In this document: piece after piece, positions 53,039 through 61,926 of the stretch
How positions within the stretch are numbered: position 1 is the first letter of the stretch
How the letters are laid out: every line of letters begins with the position of its first letter
Source: a bacterium
Lineage (GTDB): Bacteria > Krumholzibacteriota > Krumholzibacteriia > LZORAL124-64-63
Assembly: GCA_016703265.1 (NCBI GenBank)
Contig: JADJCK010000005.1
Coordinates: 310,001 to 374,000 of the forward strand
DNA: 64,000 nucleotides
Direction of reading: 5' to 3'
Notes under the pieces: generated by a model
Databases searched by the model: none
What the model was told of the DNA's origin: nothing
The model's input: the letters and a program-made list of their open reading frames with translations, nothing else
Translations under genes and position numbers: made by a program

Positions 53039-53929
53039 GTGGACATGCTGAGCATGACGGGATTCGGGACGGGCGAGGGCACGGCGGGGCCCATCACCAT
53101 CACGGTGGAGTTCCGCTCGGTGAACCACCGCTTCCTCGATGTCAGCCTGAAGCTGCCCTCGCTGCTGGCGGCCTATGAACTGGATGTACGCAACTTCCTG
53201 AAGGACAACATCGCCCGCGGCCGCGTGTCGGTGAGCGTCCAGGTCGAGATCGCCCGCGGCGGCGCGGCTTCGGGTGCCGATCCCGAGCGGCTGGCGCAGG
53301 GCATCCGCATGGTGCAGACCGCGGCCGCCGAACTGTCGCGCGCCACCGGCGAGCCCGCCGAACCGGTCAAGCTGAAGCACCTGTTGATGCTGCCGGACCT
53401 GTTCCGCGTCGAGGAACCTGATCTCGAGCCCGAGGATGCGCGGGCGGCGCTGATGCTGGCACTGGCCGGGGCCGCCCGCGGCCTGCAGGAGATGAAGAAG
53501 GCCGAGGGCGCCGCACTGGTGCGCGAGATGAACGGGCGGCTGGACATCGTCGAGGCGAAGCTGGCCGATGTGCGCAAGCTGGCGCCGCTGGCTGCAGCCG
53601 AGATCCAGCGCAAGCTGAATGATCGCCTCGAGAAGCTGCTCAGCGAGCCGCTCGAGCCGCAGCGCCTGGCCCAGGAAGTGGCGCTGCTTGCCGACCGCTC
53701 CAACATCAACGAGGAATGCGAGCGGCTGGGCATCCACATCGAGCACTTCCGCGCCGCCTTCACCGAGGGCGGCCAGGTGGCCAAGCGGATCAACTTCCTG
53801 CTGCAGGAGATGCATCGCGAGGTCAACACCATGGGCAGCAAGACCAACCTGATGGACATCACGCAGGCCGTGATCGTGATGAAGGACGAGGTCGAGTCGC
53901 TGCGCGAGCAGATCCAGAACCTGGAGTAG
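53039..53929 (+). CDS. yicC: YicC family endoribonuclease-type protein
   Basis: The 296-residue protein has the YicC start MLSMTGFGTGEG, then EFRSVNHRFLDVSLKLPS, and the DUF1732 end RSNINEECERLGIHIEHF and INFLLQEMHREVNTMGSK. E. coli YicC is a toroid-forming endoribonuclease. GTG at 53039 is chosen since GGAGGG lies six bases upstream; ATG 53045 is next in frame. It is followed by gmk after four bases, a very common bacterial pair. Confidence 0.95.
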   Translation: MDMLSMTGFGTGEGTAGPITITVEFRSVNHRFLDVSLKLPSLLAAYELDVRNFLKDNIARGRVSVSVQVEIARGGAASGADPERLAQGIRMVQTAAAELSRATGEPAEPVKLKHLLMLPDLFRVEEPDLEPEDARAALMLALAGAARGLQEMKKAEGAALVREMNGRLDIVEAKLADVRKLAPLAAAEIQRKLNDRLEKLLSEPLEPQRLAQEVALLADRSNINEECERLGIHIEHFRAAFTEGGQVAKRINFLLQEMHREVNTMGSKTNLMDITQAVIVMKDEVESLREQIQNLE

Positions 53930-53933
53930 CGGC

Positions 53934-54512
53934 ATGATCCTGCTGATCACCGGCCCCTCGGGCGCGGGCAAGGGCACCGTGATCAACGAGTTGCTCGCGC
54001 GCGAGCCGCGCCTGGCCTTCTCGGTGTCGACCACCACGCGTCCCATCCGCGGCGGCGAGGTCGACGGCCGCGAGTACGACTTCGTCGACGATGCGACGTT
54101 TGACCGCCTGATCGCCGAGGATGCCTTCGTCGAATGGGCCCCTGTGCACCTCCACCGCTACGGGACGCGCCGCTCGCGCCTGGCGGAGATGGAGCGGGCC
54201 GGGAAGATCCCAGTGCTGGATATCGACGTCCAGGGCGGGCTCAATGTCCTGAAACAGTTCGGCGACGAACTCGTAGCGGTGTTCCTGTTCCCGCCCTCCT
54301 GGGACGAACTGGAGCGCCGGCTTCGTTCGCGGGGCACCGAGAGCGAGGAGGCCATCGCCACGAGGCTGCGCAACGCGCGGCACGAGGTCGGCCTGGCCGA
54401 CCACTACGCCTACTGGGTCGTCAACGACGAGGTGGAGGCTGCCGTGGGGCGGTTGTCCGCCATCGTTGCCGCCGAAGCGTGTCGCGCGCGGGGGCGGGCG
54501 CCCCTGGGTTGA
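53934..54512 (+). CDS. gmk: Guanylate kinase
   Basis: The kinase phosphorylates GMP to GDP. The 192-residue protein has the P-loop GPSGAGKGT (7-15), SVSTTTRPIRGGEVDGREYDFV (GMP-binding), and LDIDVQGGLNVLKQF, FLFPPSWDELERRL and RLRNARHEV. The start is ATG 53934, four bases after yicC. In many bacteria rpoZ and coaBC come next; here they lie 7 kb downstream, separated by unrelated genes. Confidence 0.96.
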   Translation: MILLITGPSGAGKGTVINELLAREPRLAFSVSTTTRPIRGGEVDGREYDFVDDATFDRLIAEDAFVEWAPVHLHRYGTRRSRLAEMERAGKIPVLDIDVQGGLNVLKQFGDELVAVFLFPPSWDELERRLRSRGTESEEAIATRLRNARHEVGLADHYAYWVVNDEVEAAVGRLSAIVAAEACRARGRAPLG

Positions 54513-54531
54513 CCGGACCGGAAAGGGCCCC

Positions 54532-55092
54532 ATGACCCGCGCCGACCTGCCTGCCGAAGTGCCGCCGACCGTGTCTGTGCCCGCTGTTGCCCCGGCCCCG
54601 GGCAACGACTACCTCCAGCTTGACCCGCGTCACGTGACCCACGGTCGCATGGTCGGCGCGGTGTCGACCGGCATCATCGCGATGGTGTTGTCGATGGCCC
54701 TGGCCATCGTGTTCCTGGTCGCGGACGGCCTGGCTCCCGCCGGTCGCCTGCTGTGCGCAGGTGTCGTCGTGCTGGTCATCGCGGCTTCGGGCGCCCTGGC
54801 CTGGAGTTGGCCCGCCGCCGTGCACGCCCACACGACCTATCGCCACGGCCGTGACGGGCTGGAGATCAGCCGCGGCGTCTGGTGGCGGCGGGTGAGCCAC
54901 GTCCCGCGTTCGCGGATCCAGCACACCGACGTTTCGCAGGGCCCGCTTGAGCGCCGCTTCGGGCTGGCCACACTCCGTGTCTTCACAGCCGGCACCGAGA
55001 ATGCCGAGGTCGCCCTGGCTGGACTGGCCCACGAAACCGCCACGGCCATCCGCGACCAGCTCCTGGCCGGGACGGACGACGATGTCGTCTAG
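54532..55092 (+). CDS. Bacterial PH-domain membrane protein (YdbS-like, bPH2)
   Basis: The 186-residue protein has two membrane helices (about 42-65 and 73-95). A bPH2 domain follows: HGRDGLEISRGVWWRRVSHVPRSRIQHTDVSQGPLERRFGLATLRVFTAG. The motif VP.SRIQHTDVSQGPLERRFGL is the signature of YdbS-type proteins. The function is unknown, perhaps envelope stress or membrane organisation. GAAAGG precedes ATG 54532. It overlaps the next gene by 11 bases, matching the ydbS-ydbT pair in Bacillus. Confidence 0.9.
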   Translation: MTRADLPAEVPPTVSVPAVAPAPGNDYLQLDPRHVTHGRMVGAVSTGIIAMVLSMALAIVFLVADGLAPAGRLLCAGVVVLVIAASGALAWSWPAAVHAHTTYRHGRDGLEISRGVWWRRVSHVPRSRIQHTDVSQGPLERRFGLATLRVFTAGTENAEVALAGLAHETATAIRDQLLAGTDDDVV

Positions 55093-56605
55093 CCGCCGCC
55101 TGCACCGGTGGTCCCTGCTCTTCATGGCCGGCGATGCACTGCGCGGGCTGATCTTTCCCCTGGCTGCGCTCGTCTTCACGGCGCGCCAGTCACCGTGGGA
55201 ACTCTGGGTGGCCTGGTTTTCCCTGCCTGTCGCCGGCTTTTCGGTCTGGCGCTATTTCACCACCTGGTACGAGCTGGCCGACGACGAGCTCATCGTGCGG
55301 ACCGGCCTGCTCTTCCGCAACGTGCGGCATGTGCGCTACGCGCGTGTCCACAACATCGAGACCGTGCAGGGGCCGCTGCACCGGCTACTCGGCGTCACCG
55401 ACGTGCGGGTGGAGACGGCCGGGGCCAGCGAACAGGAAGCCCGCCTGCGGGTGCTGGCACTGGCTGATGCCGAGGAGGTGCGGCGCCGCGTCGTCGAGGG
55501 CAAGCGACGGGCCGGGCTGGGGACTGAGGCAGGGACCGGCACGGTCCAGGGCGAGGCATCCGCCCCGGGCGCCATGGCGGCGCCGGCAGCACGCGAGCTG
55601 GTGCGCCTGCGGCTGCGCGACCTGCTCGTGTTCGGGTTGACGCAGAATCGCGGGGGCATTGTGCTGGGCGCCGCCCTCGGCGCGCTCTGGGAGGCGAACC
55701 TGTTCGACAGCAGCCTGGGGAAGCCGACCGACATGGTCCAGGCGTACCTCTCGCGCCTCCATGACGACGGCAGGCTGTTCACCGATCCCGACCCGGCGCT
55801 GCTGGCCGTGCTCGTGGGCGGTGCAGGAGCGGCGCTGGTCGTGATCCGCCTGCTTTCGGTGGGATGGGCCGTGGTCCAGCTCTACGGTTTCACGCTGACC
55901 CGCGTGGGCGACGAATTGCGCACCTCGCGCGGACTCTTCACCCGCGTCCACGGGACGATCCCGCTCGGGCGTGTGCAACTGGTCACGGTGCGGCAGGCGG
56001 CGCTGATGCGCCTGTTCGATCGCGTGGAGGTGCGCGTGCAGACCGCCGGCGGCGACAAGGACGCCAGTCCGGGCCGCGAGTGGCTGGCTCCGTCGCTGCC
56101 TTCGGCGCTGGTCGATGGCCTGATGGCCGAGATTCATCCCGGCATCACCCTGTCGCAGCTGGAATGGCACGCGGCTTCCCCGCAGGCGGCCTGGCGACTG
56201 CGGCGCGACCTGCTCCGCCGGCTCGGTGCGGTCCTGGCCCTGCTGGCGGTATTCCCCGCGCTGCGTATGACGGCGCTGATCATCGCGGCTCCCGCGGCAG
56301 CGCTCCTGTGGTACGTGGGCGGGCGTCAGGCCCGCTCGCTGGGCCATGTCCTGATGGCGGAGCACGTCGGTGCGCGCGGCGGCTGGTGGTGCCGCCAGAC
56401 CAGCCTCGCCCGCTATGCGAAGATCCAGGTTGTGTCGTGGGGCGCCTCGCCCTTCGATCGCCGCTGGAAGATGGCCACCGTGGCCGCAGACACCGCCGGT
56501 GGCGGCGGGCACCGGTTGGCGATCCCTCTCCTCTCAGTTGAAGAAGCCGGTTCAGTCTACGCCGGCGTCCGCGATCGGGCAGCAGCCACGGGCTTCCGCT
56601 GGTAG
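55082..56605 (+). CDS. Bacterial PH-domain membrane protein (YdbT-like, three bPH2 modules)
   Basis: The 507-residue protein has paired membrane helices and three bPH2 modules: LIVRTGLLFRNVRHVRYARVHNIETVQGPLHRLLGVTDVRVETAG, then LRTSRGLFTRVHGTIPLGRVQLVTVRQAALMRLF and a degenerate third near HVGARGGWWCRQTSLARYAKIQV. The pairing with the gene upstream (11-base overlap) is the usual ydbS-ydbT arrangement. The partners are thought to work together in the membrane; no catalytic residues are known. Its ribosome site is weak (GGGACGG), consistent with coupling. Confidence 0.88.
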   Translation: MSSSRRLHRWSLLFMAGDALRGLIFPLAALVFTARQSPWELWVAWFSLPVAGFSVWRYFTTWYELADDELIVRTGLLFRNVRHVRYARVHNIETVQGPLHRLLGVTDVRVETAGASEQEARLRVLALADAEEVRRRVVEGKRRAGLGTEAGTGTVQGEASAPGAMAAPAARELVRLRLRDLLVFGLTQNRGGIVLGAALGALWEANLFDSSLGKPTDMVQAYLSRLHDDGRLFTDPDPALLAVLVGGAGAALVVIRLLSVGWAVVQLYGFTLTRVGDELRTSRGLFTRVHGTIPLGRVQLVTVRQAALMRLFDRVEVRVQTAGGDKDASPGREWLAPSLPSALVDGLMAEIHPGITLSQLEWHAASPQAAWRLRRDLLRRLGAVLALLAVFPALRMTALIIAAPAAALLWYVGGRQARSLGHVLMAEHVGARGGWWCRQTSLARYAKIQVVSWGASPFDRRWKMATVAADTAGGGGHRLAIPLLSVEEAGSVYAGVRDRAAATGFRW

Positions 56606-56793
56606 GCAATCCACCTGGCGTCCGGCCCCGGCGTGAGTAGTATGCCGCAGCATCAGCGATGCCCATCGTGGCGTCCGGCTATCGACTTGAGGGAACAGTT
56701 CACCGGTTCGTTCGCCAGGGGCACACTGCCCGGCGGACCGGGTCGCCCGTGAGGCGGACCGCCGCCACCCAACCGCTCGACAAGGAGACAACT

Positions 56794-57315
56794 ATGCGCA
56801 AGCTCATGTTCCTCGCCGTACTCGCCGCTTTCGCCGCGGCGCCGGCGCTCGCTCTCGACTTCGACGCCAAGCAGTTCTACGGCCAGGTCGAGGCCACCTT
56901 CCCGATGGGCGACTGGGGCGACTTCGTCAGCCTCGGCTACGGCGCCGGCCTCGGCGTCCTGGTCCCGCATTCGGAAAGCACGTCCTTCGGCCTGGAGGCC
57001 ACGTACCTGATGTTCTCCACCGAGGATATGCCGGGCGCCGACGTGAGCTGGAGCATGATCCCCATCCTGTTCATCGGGCAGTACCACCTGAACAACTCGT
57101 CGGCGTACCTGCTGGGCGGCGTCGGTCTTGCGTTCGGCATGGCTGATATCGACTACGACGACTCCGACATCCCCGACTTCGACGACAGCAGCAGCGACCT
57201 GGCGATCGCCTTCGGCGCGGGCATCAACGCCACGCCGAAGATGTTCTTCGAGGGCCGCTTCAACGCGATCAGCGATGCGAACATGGTCGGCGTGCACATG
57301 GGGATCCGTTTCTAG
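56794..57315 (+). CDS. Outer-membrane beta-barrel protein
   Basis: The 173-residue protein has a signal peptide (residues 1-21, ending APALA). Strand-rich sequence follows (FYGQVEATFPMG, LGYGAGLGVLVPHSES, FGLEATYLMFS, SSAYLLGGVGLAFGMAD), with an acidic loop (DYDDSDIPDFDDSSSD) and a terminal Phe (GVHMGIRF). It fits a small eight-stranded barrel. AAGGAG lies about 7 bases before ATG 56794; the long frame upstream has no signal peptide. A perfect hairpin terminator follows. Confidence 0.82.
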   Translation: MRKLMFLAVLAAFAAAPALALDFDAKQFYGQVEATFPMGDWGDFVSLGYGAGLGVLVPHSESTSFGLEATYLMFSTEDMPGADVSWSMIPILFIGQYHLNNSSAYLLGGVGLAFGMADIDYDDSDIPDFDDSSSDLAIAFGAGINATPKMFFEGRFNAISDANMVGVHMGIRF

Positions 57316-57341
57316 GGCGTTCCGAAGCCCGCAGTGGATGG

Positions 57342-57367
57342 GAAGGGGCGCCGCGCGGCGCCCCTTC
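57342..57367 (+). terminator. 13-bp perfect hairpin terminator
   Basis: GAAGGGGCGCCGC (57342-57354) is followed at once by its reverse complement GCGGCGCCCCTTC (57355-57367). It lies 27 bases after the barrel gene's stop. Confidence 0.7.
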
Positions 57368-57478
57368 GCCGTTCCCACCGGGCGCCCGACGGGGCCGGCG
57401 CCGCGGGGAGCGCGGGCGGGTGGCGAATACCTGTTGCAACAACTATCATGGGGCGGACCCGAACCGGGGAGGCAACCC

Positions 57479-58177
57479 ATGATCCGCAAACGACCGGCAA
57501 GCGAACGCGGCCATGCCGACCACGGCTGGCTCGATACGTGGCATACATTCTCCTTCGCCGACTACCACGATCCGGCGCACATGGGCTTCCGCACACTGCG
57601 CGTGATCAACGACGACATCGTGAAGGCCGGGCAGGGCTTCGGCATGCATGGCCACCGCGACATGGAGATCGTCACCTACCTGGTGCAGGGCGAACTCGAG
57701 CACCGCGACAGCCTGGGCACCGGCTCGGTTCTCTACCCGGGCGAAGTGCAGCGCATGAGCGCCGGGCGCGGCGTGATGCACAGCGAGTTCAACCATTCGC
57801 CCGACACCGACCTGCGACTGCTGCAGATCTGGCTGCGGCCGGCACGGGAAGGCATCGATCCCGGCTACGAGGACAAGTATTTCGCTGCCGAGGAGAAGCA
57901 GGGCCGGCTGCGCCTGATCGTCGACCCCGACGGCGCCGACGGCGCGCTGCGCATCCACACGGACGCGCGCCTGTACGCGAGCATTCTCGGACCGGGGCAG
58001 GTGGTGGTGCACGAGCCGGCGCCCGGCCGCCACGCCTGGGTGCAGGTGGTGCGTGGGCGCCTGGACATGAGCGGGCTGGAACTGGCCGGGGGCGACGGCG
58101 CCGCGATCAGCGACGAGTCGCGGCTGGTGTTCACCGGCCTGGACGAGGCCGAGTTCCTGCTCTTCGACCTGAATTGA
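57479..58177 (+). CDS. Pirin-family protein (quercetinase-type cupin)
   Basis: The 232-residue protein is a two-cupin pirin. Metal ligands match E. coli YhhW: His57 and His59 (GMHGHRDMEIVTY), His101 and Glu103 (GVMHSEFNHS). It opens with RKRPASERGHADHGWLDTWHTFSF, the typical pirin N-terminus. Bacterial pirins of this type can show quercetin 2,3-dioxygenase activity; the natural substrate is unknown. GGGGAGG lies eight bases before ATG 57479. It is 15 bases upstream of the nitroreductase, suggesting a redox-related two-gene unit. Confidence 0.93.
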   Translation: MIRKRPASERGHADHGWLDTWHTFSFADYHDPAHMGFRTLRVINDDIVKAGQGFGMHGHRDMEIVTYLVQGELEHRDSLGTGSVLYPGEVQRMSAGRGVMHSEFNHSPDTDLRLLQIWLRPAREGIDPGYEDKYFAAEEKQGRLRLIVDPDGADGALRIHTDARLYASILGPGQVVVHEPAPGRHAWVQVVRGRLDMSGLELAGGDGAAISDESRLVFTGLDEAEFLLFDLN

Positions 58178-58192
58178 CGAAGGATGTCTGCC

Positions 58193-58786
58193 ATGAACGA
58201 AGCGAAGAAGCCCGGTCTCGATCACGCGGTGCAGGATGCGGTCGCCGCGCGCTGGAGTCCCTACACCTGGGCTGACCGGCCGGTGCCGGCGACCGACCTC
58301 CGCGCGATCTTCGAGGCCGCGCGCTGGGCGCCCTCGGCCTTCAATGAACAGCCGTGGCGCTACCTGGTCGCCACACGCGAGGACCCTCGCGACTTCGCAC
58401 GCCTGTTGGAGTGCCTGGTGGAAGGCAATCGCAAGTGGGCGCTGTACGCGCCGGTGCTCGCGCTGGGCGTGGTGTCGCTGAACCTGGCGCGCACCGGCGA
58501 GCCGAACCGGACCGCCGTGCACGACCTGGGCCTGGCGTCGGCGCAGCTCACGCTGGAAGCTGCCGCCCGCGGGCTGGGCGTGCACCAGATGGGGGGCATC
58601 CTGCCCGAGGTGGCCCGGGAGGTGTTCGCCATTCCCGCAGGGTTCGCGGCGTTCACGGGGCTGGCCATCGGCTACGCCGGCGAGCCTGTCGGCGAGTTCG
58701 CGGCCCGCGACCTGGCGCCCCGCGCGCGGCGGCCGCAGGCGGAATTCGTGTTCGGGGGCGCCTTCGGGCAGCCGTTGGCCGGCTGA
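58193..58786 (+). CDS. Nitroreductase-family flavoprotein
   Basis: The 197-residue protein has the FMN-binding start RWSPYTWADRPVPATDLRAIFEAARWAPSAFNEQPWRYLVA, then HDLGLASAQLTLEAAARGLGVHQMGG and GLAIGYAGEP. This is the dimeric NAD(P)H-FMN oxidoreductase fold. The substrate cannot be deduced. ATG 58193 is preferred to 58184 since AAGGA is eight bases before it. It is probably co-transcribed with pirin. Confidence 0.9.
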   Translation: MNEAKKPGLDHAVQDAVAARWSPYTWADRPVPATDLRAIFEAARWAPSAFNEQPWRYLVATREDPRDFARLLECLVEGNRKWALYAPVLALGVVSLNLARTGEPNRTAVHDLGLASAQLTLEAAARGLGVHQMGGILPEVAREVFAIPAGFAAFTGLAIGYAGEPVGEFAARDLAPRARRPQAEFVFGGAFGQPLAG

Positions 58787-58908
58787 CCGGCGCCAAGGGG
58801 TGGGCGAGGCGAACGGTACAGTTTCCCGCCCCTCCTGCCGATAACAACCTGGGGGGAAGGATCCCGTTGCCGGCCCCGTTGCCGGCTCCCAGGAGGGGAA
58901 GCGCCCGC

Positions 58909-59736
58909 ATGGGCCTCAGGATCGGCACCAATGTGGCGGCGATGGCGGCGCAGCGTCATCTCGCCAACGCGACCGCGCGCGTGAACCGCTCCCTGGAGCG
59001 GCTCAGCAGCGGCCTGCGCATCAACCGGGCTGCCGACGATCCGGCGGGGCTCGCCGTCTCCGAAAGGCTGCGCGGGCAGATGCGGGCCCTCGAGGTGGGC
59101 GCGCGCAATGCGGCCGATGGCATCTCGCTGCTGCAGACGGCGGACGGCGGGCTCGAGTCGATGGCCGATCTCCTCATCCGCCTGAACGAACTGACGCAGC
59201 AGGCGATGACGGGCACCGTCACCAACGAGCAGCGCGGCTTCCTGGACGCCGAGTTCCAGGCACTGGTCGACGAGATCGATCGCATCGCCGTCAGCATGGA
59301 GTTCAACGGGCGCAACCTGCTGGACGGCAGCGGAGGCAGCGCTGAGGTGCGGGTGGGATCGGGCGCGGGCATCGGCCTGGATCTCGGTGGCTCGTACACC
59401 GCCGCTTCGCTGGGGCTCGATACGCTGAGCCTCGCGGGCAATCCGGCCTCGTGGGCGGAGCAGCCGCTGTCGGCGATCGAAGAGGCCCTGCAGCGGGTCA
59501 GTTCCGGCCGCGCATCGTTCGGCGCCTCGCAGAACCGGCTCGAGAGCGTGATCCGCATGTTGCAGAACCAGAACGAGAACCTTGCCGCCGCCGACAGCCG
59601 CATCCGCGACGTCGACTACGCCGCCGAGATGAGCGAGCTGACCAGCGCGCAGATCCTGCAGCAGATGGCCGTGGCCATGCTCGCGCAGGCGCAACGCCAG
59701 CCGTCTCTCGTGCTGCGACTGCTGGGCATACGCTAG
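58909..59736 (+). CDS. Flagellin (short form)
   Basis: Flagellin is the filament subunit exported through the flagellar hook. The 275-residue protein has the conserved D0/D1 N-terminus (RIGTNVAAMAAQRHL, SLERLSSGLRINRAADDPAGLAVSERLRGQMRAL, GISLLQTADGGLESM) and C-terminus (NRLESVIRMLQNQNENLAAADSRIRDVDYAAEMSELTSAQILQQMAVAMLAQAQRQP). Only about 60 residues lie between them, so the surface D2/D3 domains are absent and the filament would be thin. AGGAGG is about 14 bases before ATG. No other flagellar gene is next to it. Confidence 0.93.
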   Translation: MGLRIGTNVAAMAAQRHLANATARVNRSLERLSSGLRINRAADDPAGLAVSERLRGQMRALEVGARNAADGISLLQTADGGLESMADLLIRLNELTQQAMTGTVTNEQRGFLDAEFQALVDEIDRIAVSMEFNGRNLLDGSGGSAEVRVGSGAGIGLDLGGSYTAASLGLDTLSLAGNPASWAEQPLSAIEEALQRVSSGRASFGASQNRLESVIRMLQNQNENLAAADSRIRDVDYAAEMSELTSAQILQQMAVAMLAQAQRQPSLVLRLLGIR

Positions 59737-59841
59737 CCCGGGCGCCGTGATTCGCGCTGGCGCGCGCGGGATCCGGCGTGGTTGAATCCGCACCGGGATC
59801 GCGGTCCGAGGCACCACCCGCAACCACCAGGTTTCCTTCGC

Positions 59842-61503
59842 ATGTCCCAGCCACGCAGGCTCCTCGCGCGCCCTGGACAGCGGCAGCGGCTCCTGCTCGC
59901 CGCCATCGTCGTGGTGTGGGCGGGCTTCGTCGCGCTGCGCGTGGGCGAGGCGCCCGTCGGTTCCATCACCGACGATGCGGTCTATGTGGAGACGGCGCGC
60001 TCGCTGGCCGAGGGACGCGGACCCGTGCTCGCGGTGGGACCGGATGCGGCACCCGCCAACCCCGGCCTGTTTCCGCCGGGATTTCCGCTGCTGCTGGCGC
60101 CGCTGGCGCTGGCCTTTCCCGCCTCTTTGGCCGCCCTGAAGATGGTGCCGCTGCTGGCGGCGGCGCTGCTGTTGCCCCTGTGCTGGCGACTGCCCGGACC
60201 GGGGGCCGCTCCGCGCGTGCGGCTGGCGCTGGTGGCACTGACGGCGCTGAACCCGTGGGTCGTGGGCTGGTCGGGGCGCGTGCTCAGCGACCTGCCGTTC
60301 ACGGTGCTGTCGCTGGCGGCGTTGCTGTGGTTCGAAGACTGGCAGTGCGAAGCGCAGCCGTCGCCGCTGCGCACGGTGCGGCTCGCCGGCGTGACCGGCC
60401 TCGCCATGCTCGTGCGCAGCGTGGGCCTGGCGCTGCCCCTGGCGATGGCTGCACACCTGGCGCTGGAGCGCCGCTGGCGCCGGCTGGGGCAACTGCTGGC
60501 GGCGACCGCGGCCACGCAGGCGGTTCTGTGGCTCCCGGGCTGGTCGGGCGGCAACTGGCTCACCGAGGCCTATCGATCGCAACTTCTCGGGCACAGCGGC
60601 GCCCTGCCGGAGCGCCTGGCCTTCATGGCCGCGAATGCCTGGGGATACCTGCGGGAACTGCCGGTGGCGCTGTGGCCCTGGTTCGGCAATCCGGCTCGGC
60701 AGTGGTTCGAGGCGCGCGGCGCCGGCGCGCTCTATGACGCAGCGCAACTCGCGACCGCGTTGCTGGTCGTGATCTGCTGCGCGGCCGGCTGGCGGGCGCT
60801 GCGCGGCCAGGCGGGGGCCGTGGGCCGCGCGCGGGCGCAGCTGTGGCTGCTCTACCTGGCCTTCCAGGCGCTGGCGCTGGTGAATTTCGCGGGCTGGCCC
60901 TCCGGCGTGCAGACGCGGCTGCTGTTGCCGGTGCTGCCCCTGCTGTACCTGCTGCTGGTCGGGGGCGTGGAAGCGCTGGCGACGCGCGGTCCCCGGCGGT
61001 TGCGCGGCCGCCTGCTGCCCGCGGCCTGCGCCGTGATCCTCGCCACCTCGTGTGCGCACAACGTATGGCGCGGCACCCACCCGTTGCATGCGGCCGTCGA
61101 GGCCTCGGGGCGCGGGTTCGTCGATCCCGGCGTCGGGGCCGACTGGCTGCTGGCCAACACGGATCGCGCGGCGGTGGTGATGGCGCCGCAGCCGCTGCAG
61201 CGGCACATCCACTGCCGCCGGGCGGTCATCGCGCCCGGTGACACACTCGAGGTCGTTGCCCTGCTGCGGCGCGCCCGCACGTACGGCGCCGGCTGGGTCC
61301 TGGTCGGGCCCTCGCAACCGGACCGGGCGCGGGGCCTGCAGCCGGACGAGCAGGTGCTGCTCGCCGTGCTCGAAAGCCGGCCCGACCTGGCGCACCTGCG
61401 TTGGCACGATGCCCAGGCCGCGGTCTGGATCTTCGAGCTGGGACAGGGTGGCGGCGGGGCGGGCGATGGCGCCTCCAATGCCCCCTCAGTTGGGCGTAAC
61501 TGA
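59842..61503 (+). CDS. Multi-pass GT-C/ArnT-like membrane protein
   Basis: The 553-residue protein has about ten hydrophobic helices. The first extracytoplasmic loop carries two acidic residues (GSITDDAVYVETARSLAEG), like PMT/ArnT glycosyltransferases. The soluble C-terminal part (about 420-553) contains WLLANTDRAAVVMAPQPLQ and GAGWVLVGPSQPDRA. Like the protein at 32002 it may transfer a lipid-linked sugar, here with no TPR tail. Being next to flagellin raises flagellin glycosylation as a possibility, purely from position. ATG 59842 is chosen; the TTG at 59782 is the alternative. Confidence 0.72.
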   Translation: MSQPRRLLARPGQRQRLLLAAIVVVWAGFVALRVGEAPVGSITDDAVYVETARSLAEGRGPVLAVGPDAAPANPGLFPPGFPLLLAPLALAFPASLAALKMVPLLAAALLLPLCWRLPGPGAAPRVRLALVALTALNPWVVGWSGRVLSDLPFTVLSLAALLWFEDWQCEAQPSPLRTVRLAGVTGLAMLVRSVGLALPLAMAAHLALERRWRRLGQLLAATAATQAVLWLPGWSGGNWLTEAYRSQLLGHSGALPERLAFMAANAWGYLRELPVALWPWFGNPARQWFEARGAGALYDAAQLATALLVVICCAAGWRALRGQAGAVGRARAQLWLLYLAFQALALVNFAGWPSGVQTRLLLPVLPLLYLLLVGGVEALATRGPRRLRGRLLPAACAVILATSCAHNVWRGTHPLHAAVEASGRGFVDPGVGADWLLANTDRAAVVMAPQPLQRHIHCRRAVIAPGDTLEVVALLRRARTYGAGWVLVGPSQPDRARGLQPDEQVLLAVLESRPDLAHLRWHDAQAAVWIFELGQGGGGAGDGASNAPSVGRN

Positions 61504-61556
61504 CACGATGGGAGCAGGTTGACGATCGCGCAGGCCATCCCGCCGGCAGCCGGTCC

Positions 61557-61584
61557 TTGCCAGCCAGCCCGAATTGCCTATCTT
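61557..61584 (+). promoter_or_regulatory. Candidate promoter of rpoZ-coaBC-udg
   Basis: TTGCCA (61557-61562) and TATCTT (61579-61584) lie 16 bases apart, about 100 bases before the rpoZ ATG. Confidence 0.5.
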
Positions 61585-61680
61585 ATATCGCTTGTCGCCG
61601 CTCCGGAGCGCAGGGCCCCGGTATGCCCAATCCGGCCATTGTCGGCGACCGGAAACCCCAGCCGTGAGGACAGGGTGTCT

Positions 61681-61923
61681 ATGACCTACATTCCGCGTCA
61701 AAAAGTCACAGCAATGATTCCCAACAAGTTCGCCGCCATCAAGGTGGCCGCCATGGAAGCGCGCCGGTTGAACGAGCGCGCCCGCATGTTCAATGTCGCG
61801 TTGCCCGGCAAGATCACGACGCTGGCGGTCCAGCGCCTGATGGACGGCAAGGTCGAGCATTACGACGCCAAGGAGCGCGCTCGCCTGGCCCGCCTGGAGA
61901 AGGAACCCGAGGTCGAGGTCTAG
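61681..61923 (+). CDS. rpoZ: DNA-directed RNA polymerase omega subunit
   Basis: The 80-residue protein matches omega: IPNKFAAIKVAAMEARRLNERARMF, with the conserved AARRxN helix, then LPGKITTLAVQRLMDGKVEHYD. Omega assists assembly of the beta-prime subunit. It is three bases upstream of coaBC, a common arrangement. ATG 61681 gives normal length; the upstream open frame covers the promoter region. Confidence 0.93.
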   Translation: MTYIPRQKVTAMIPNKFAAIKVAAMEARRLNERARMFNVALPGKITTLAVQRLMDGKVEHYDAKERARLARLEKEPEVEV

Positions 61924-61926
61924 ATC

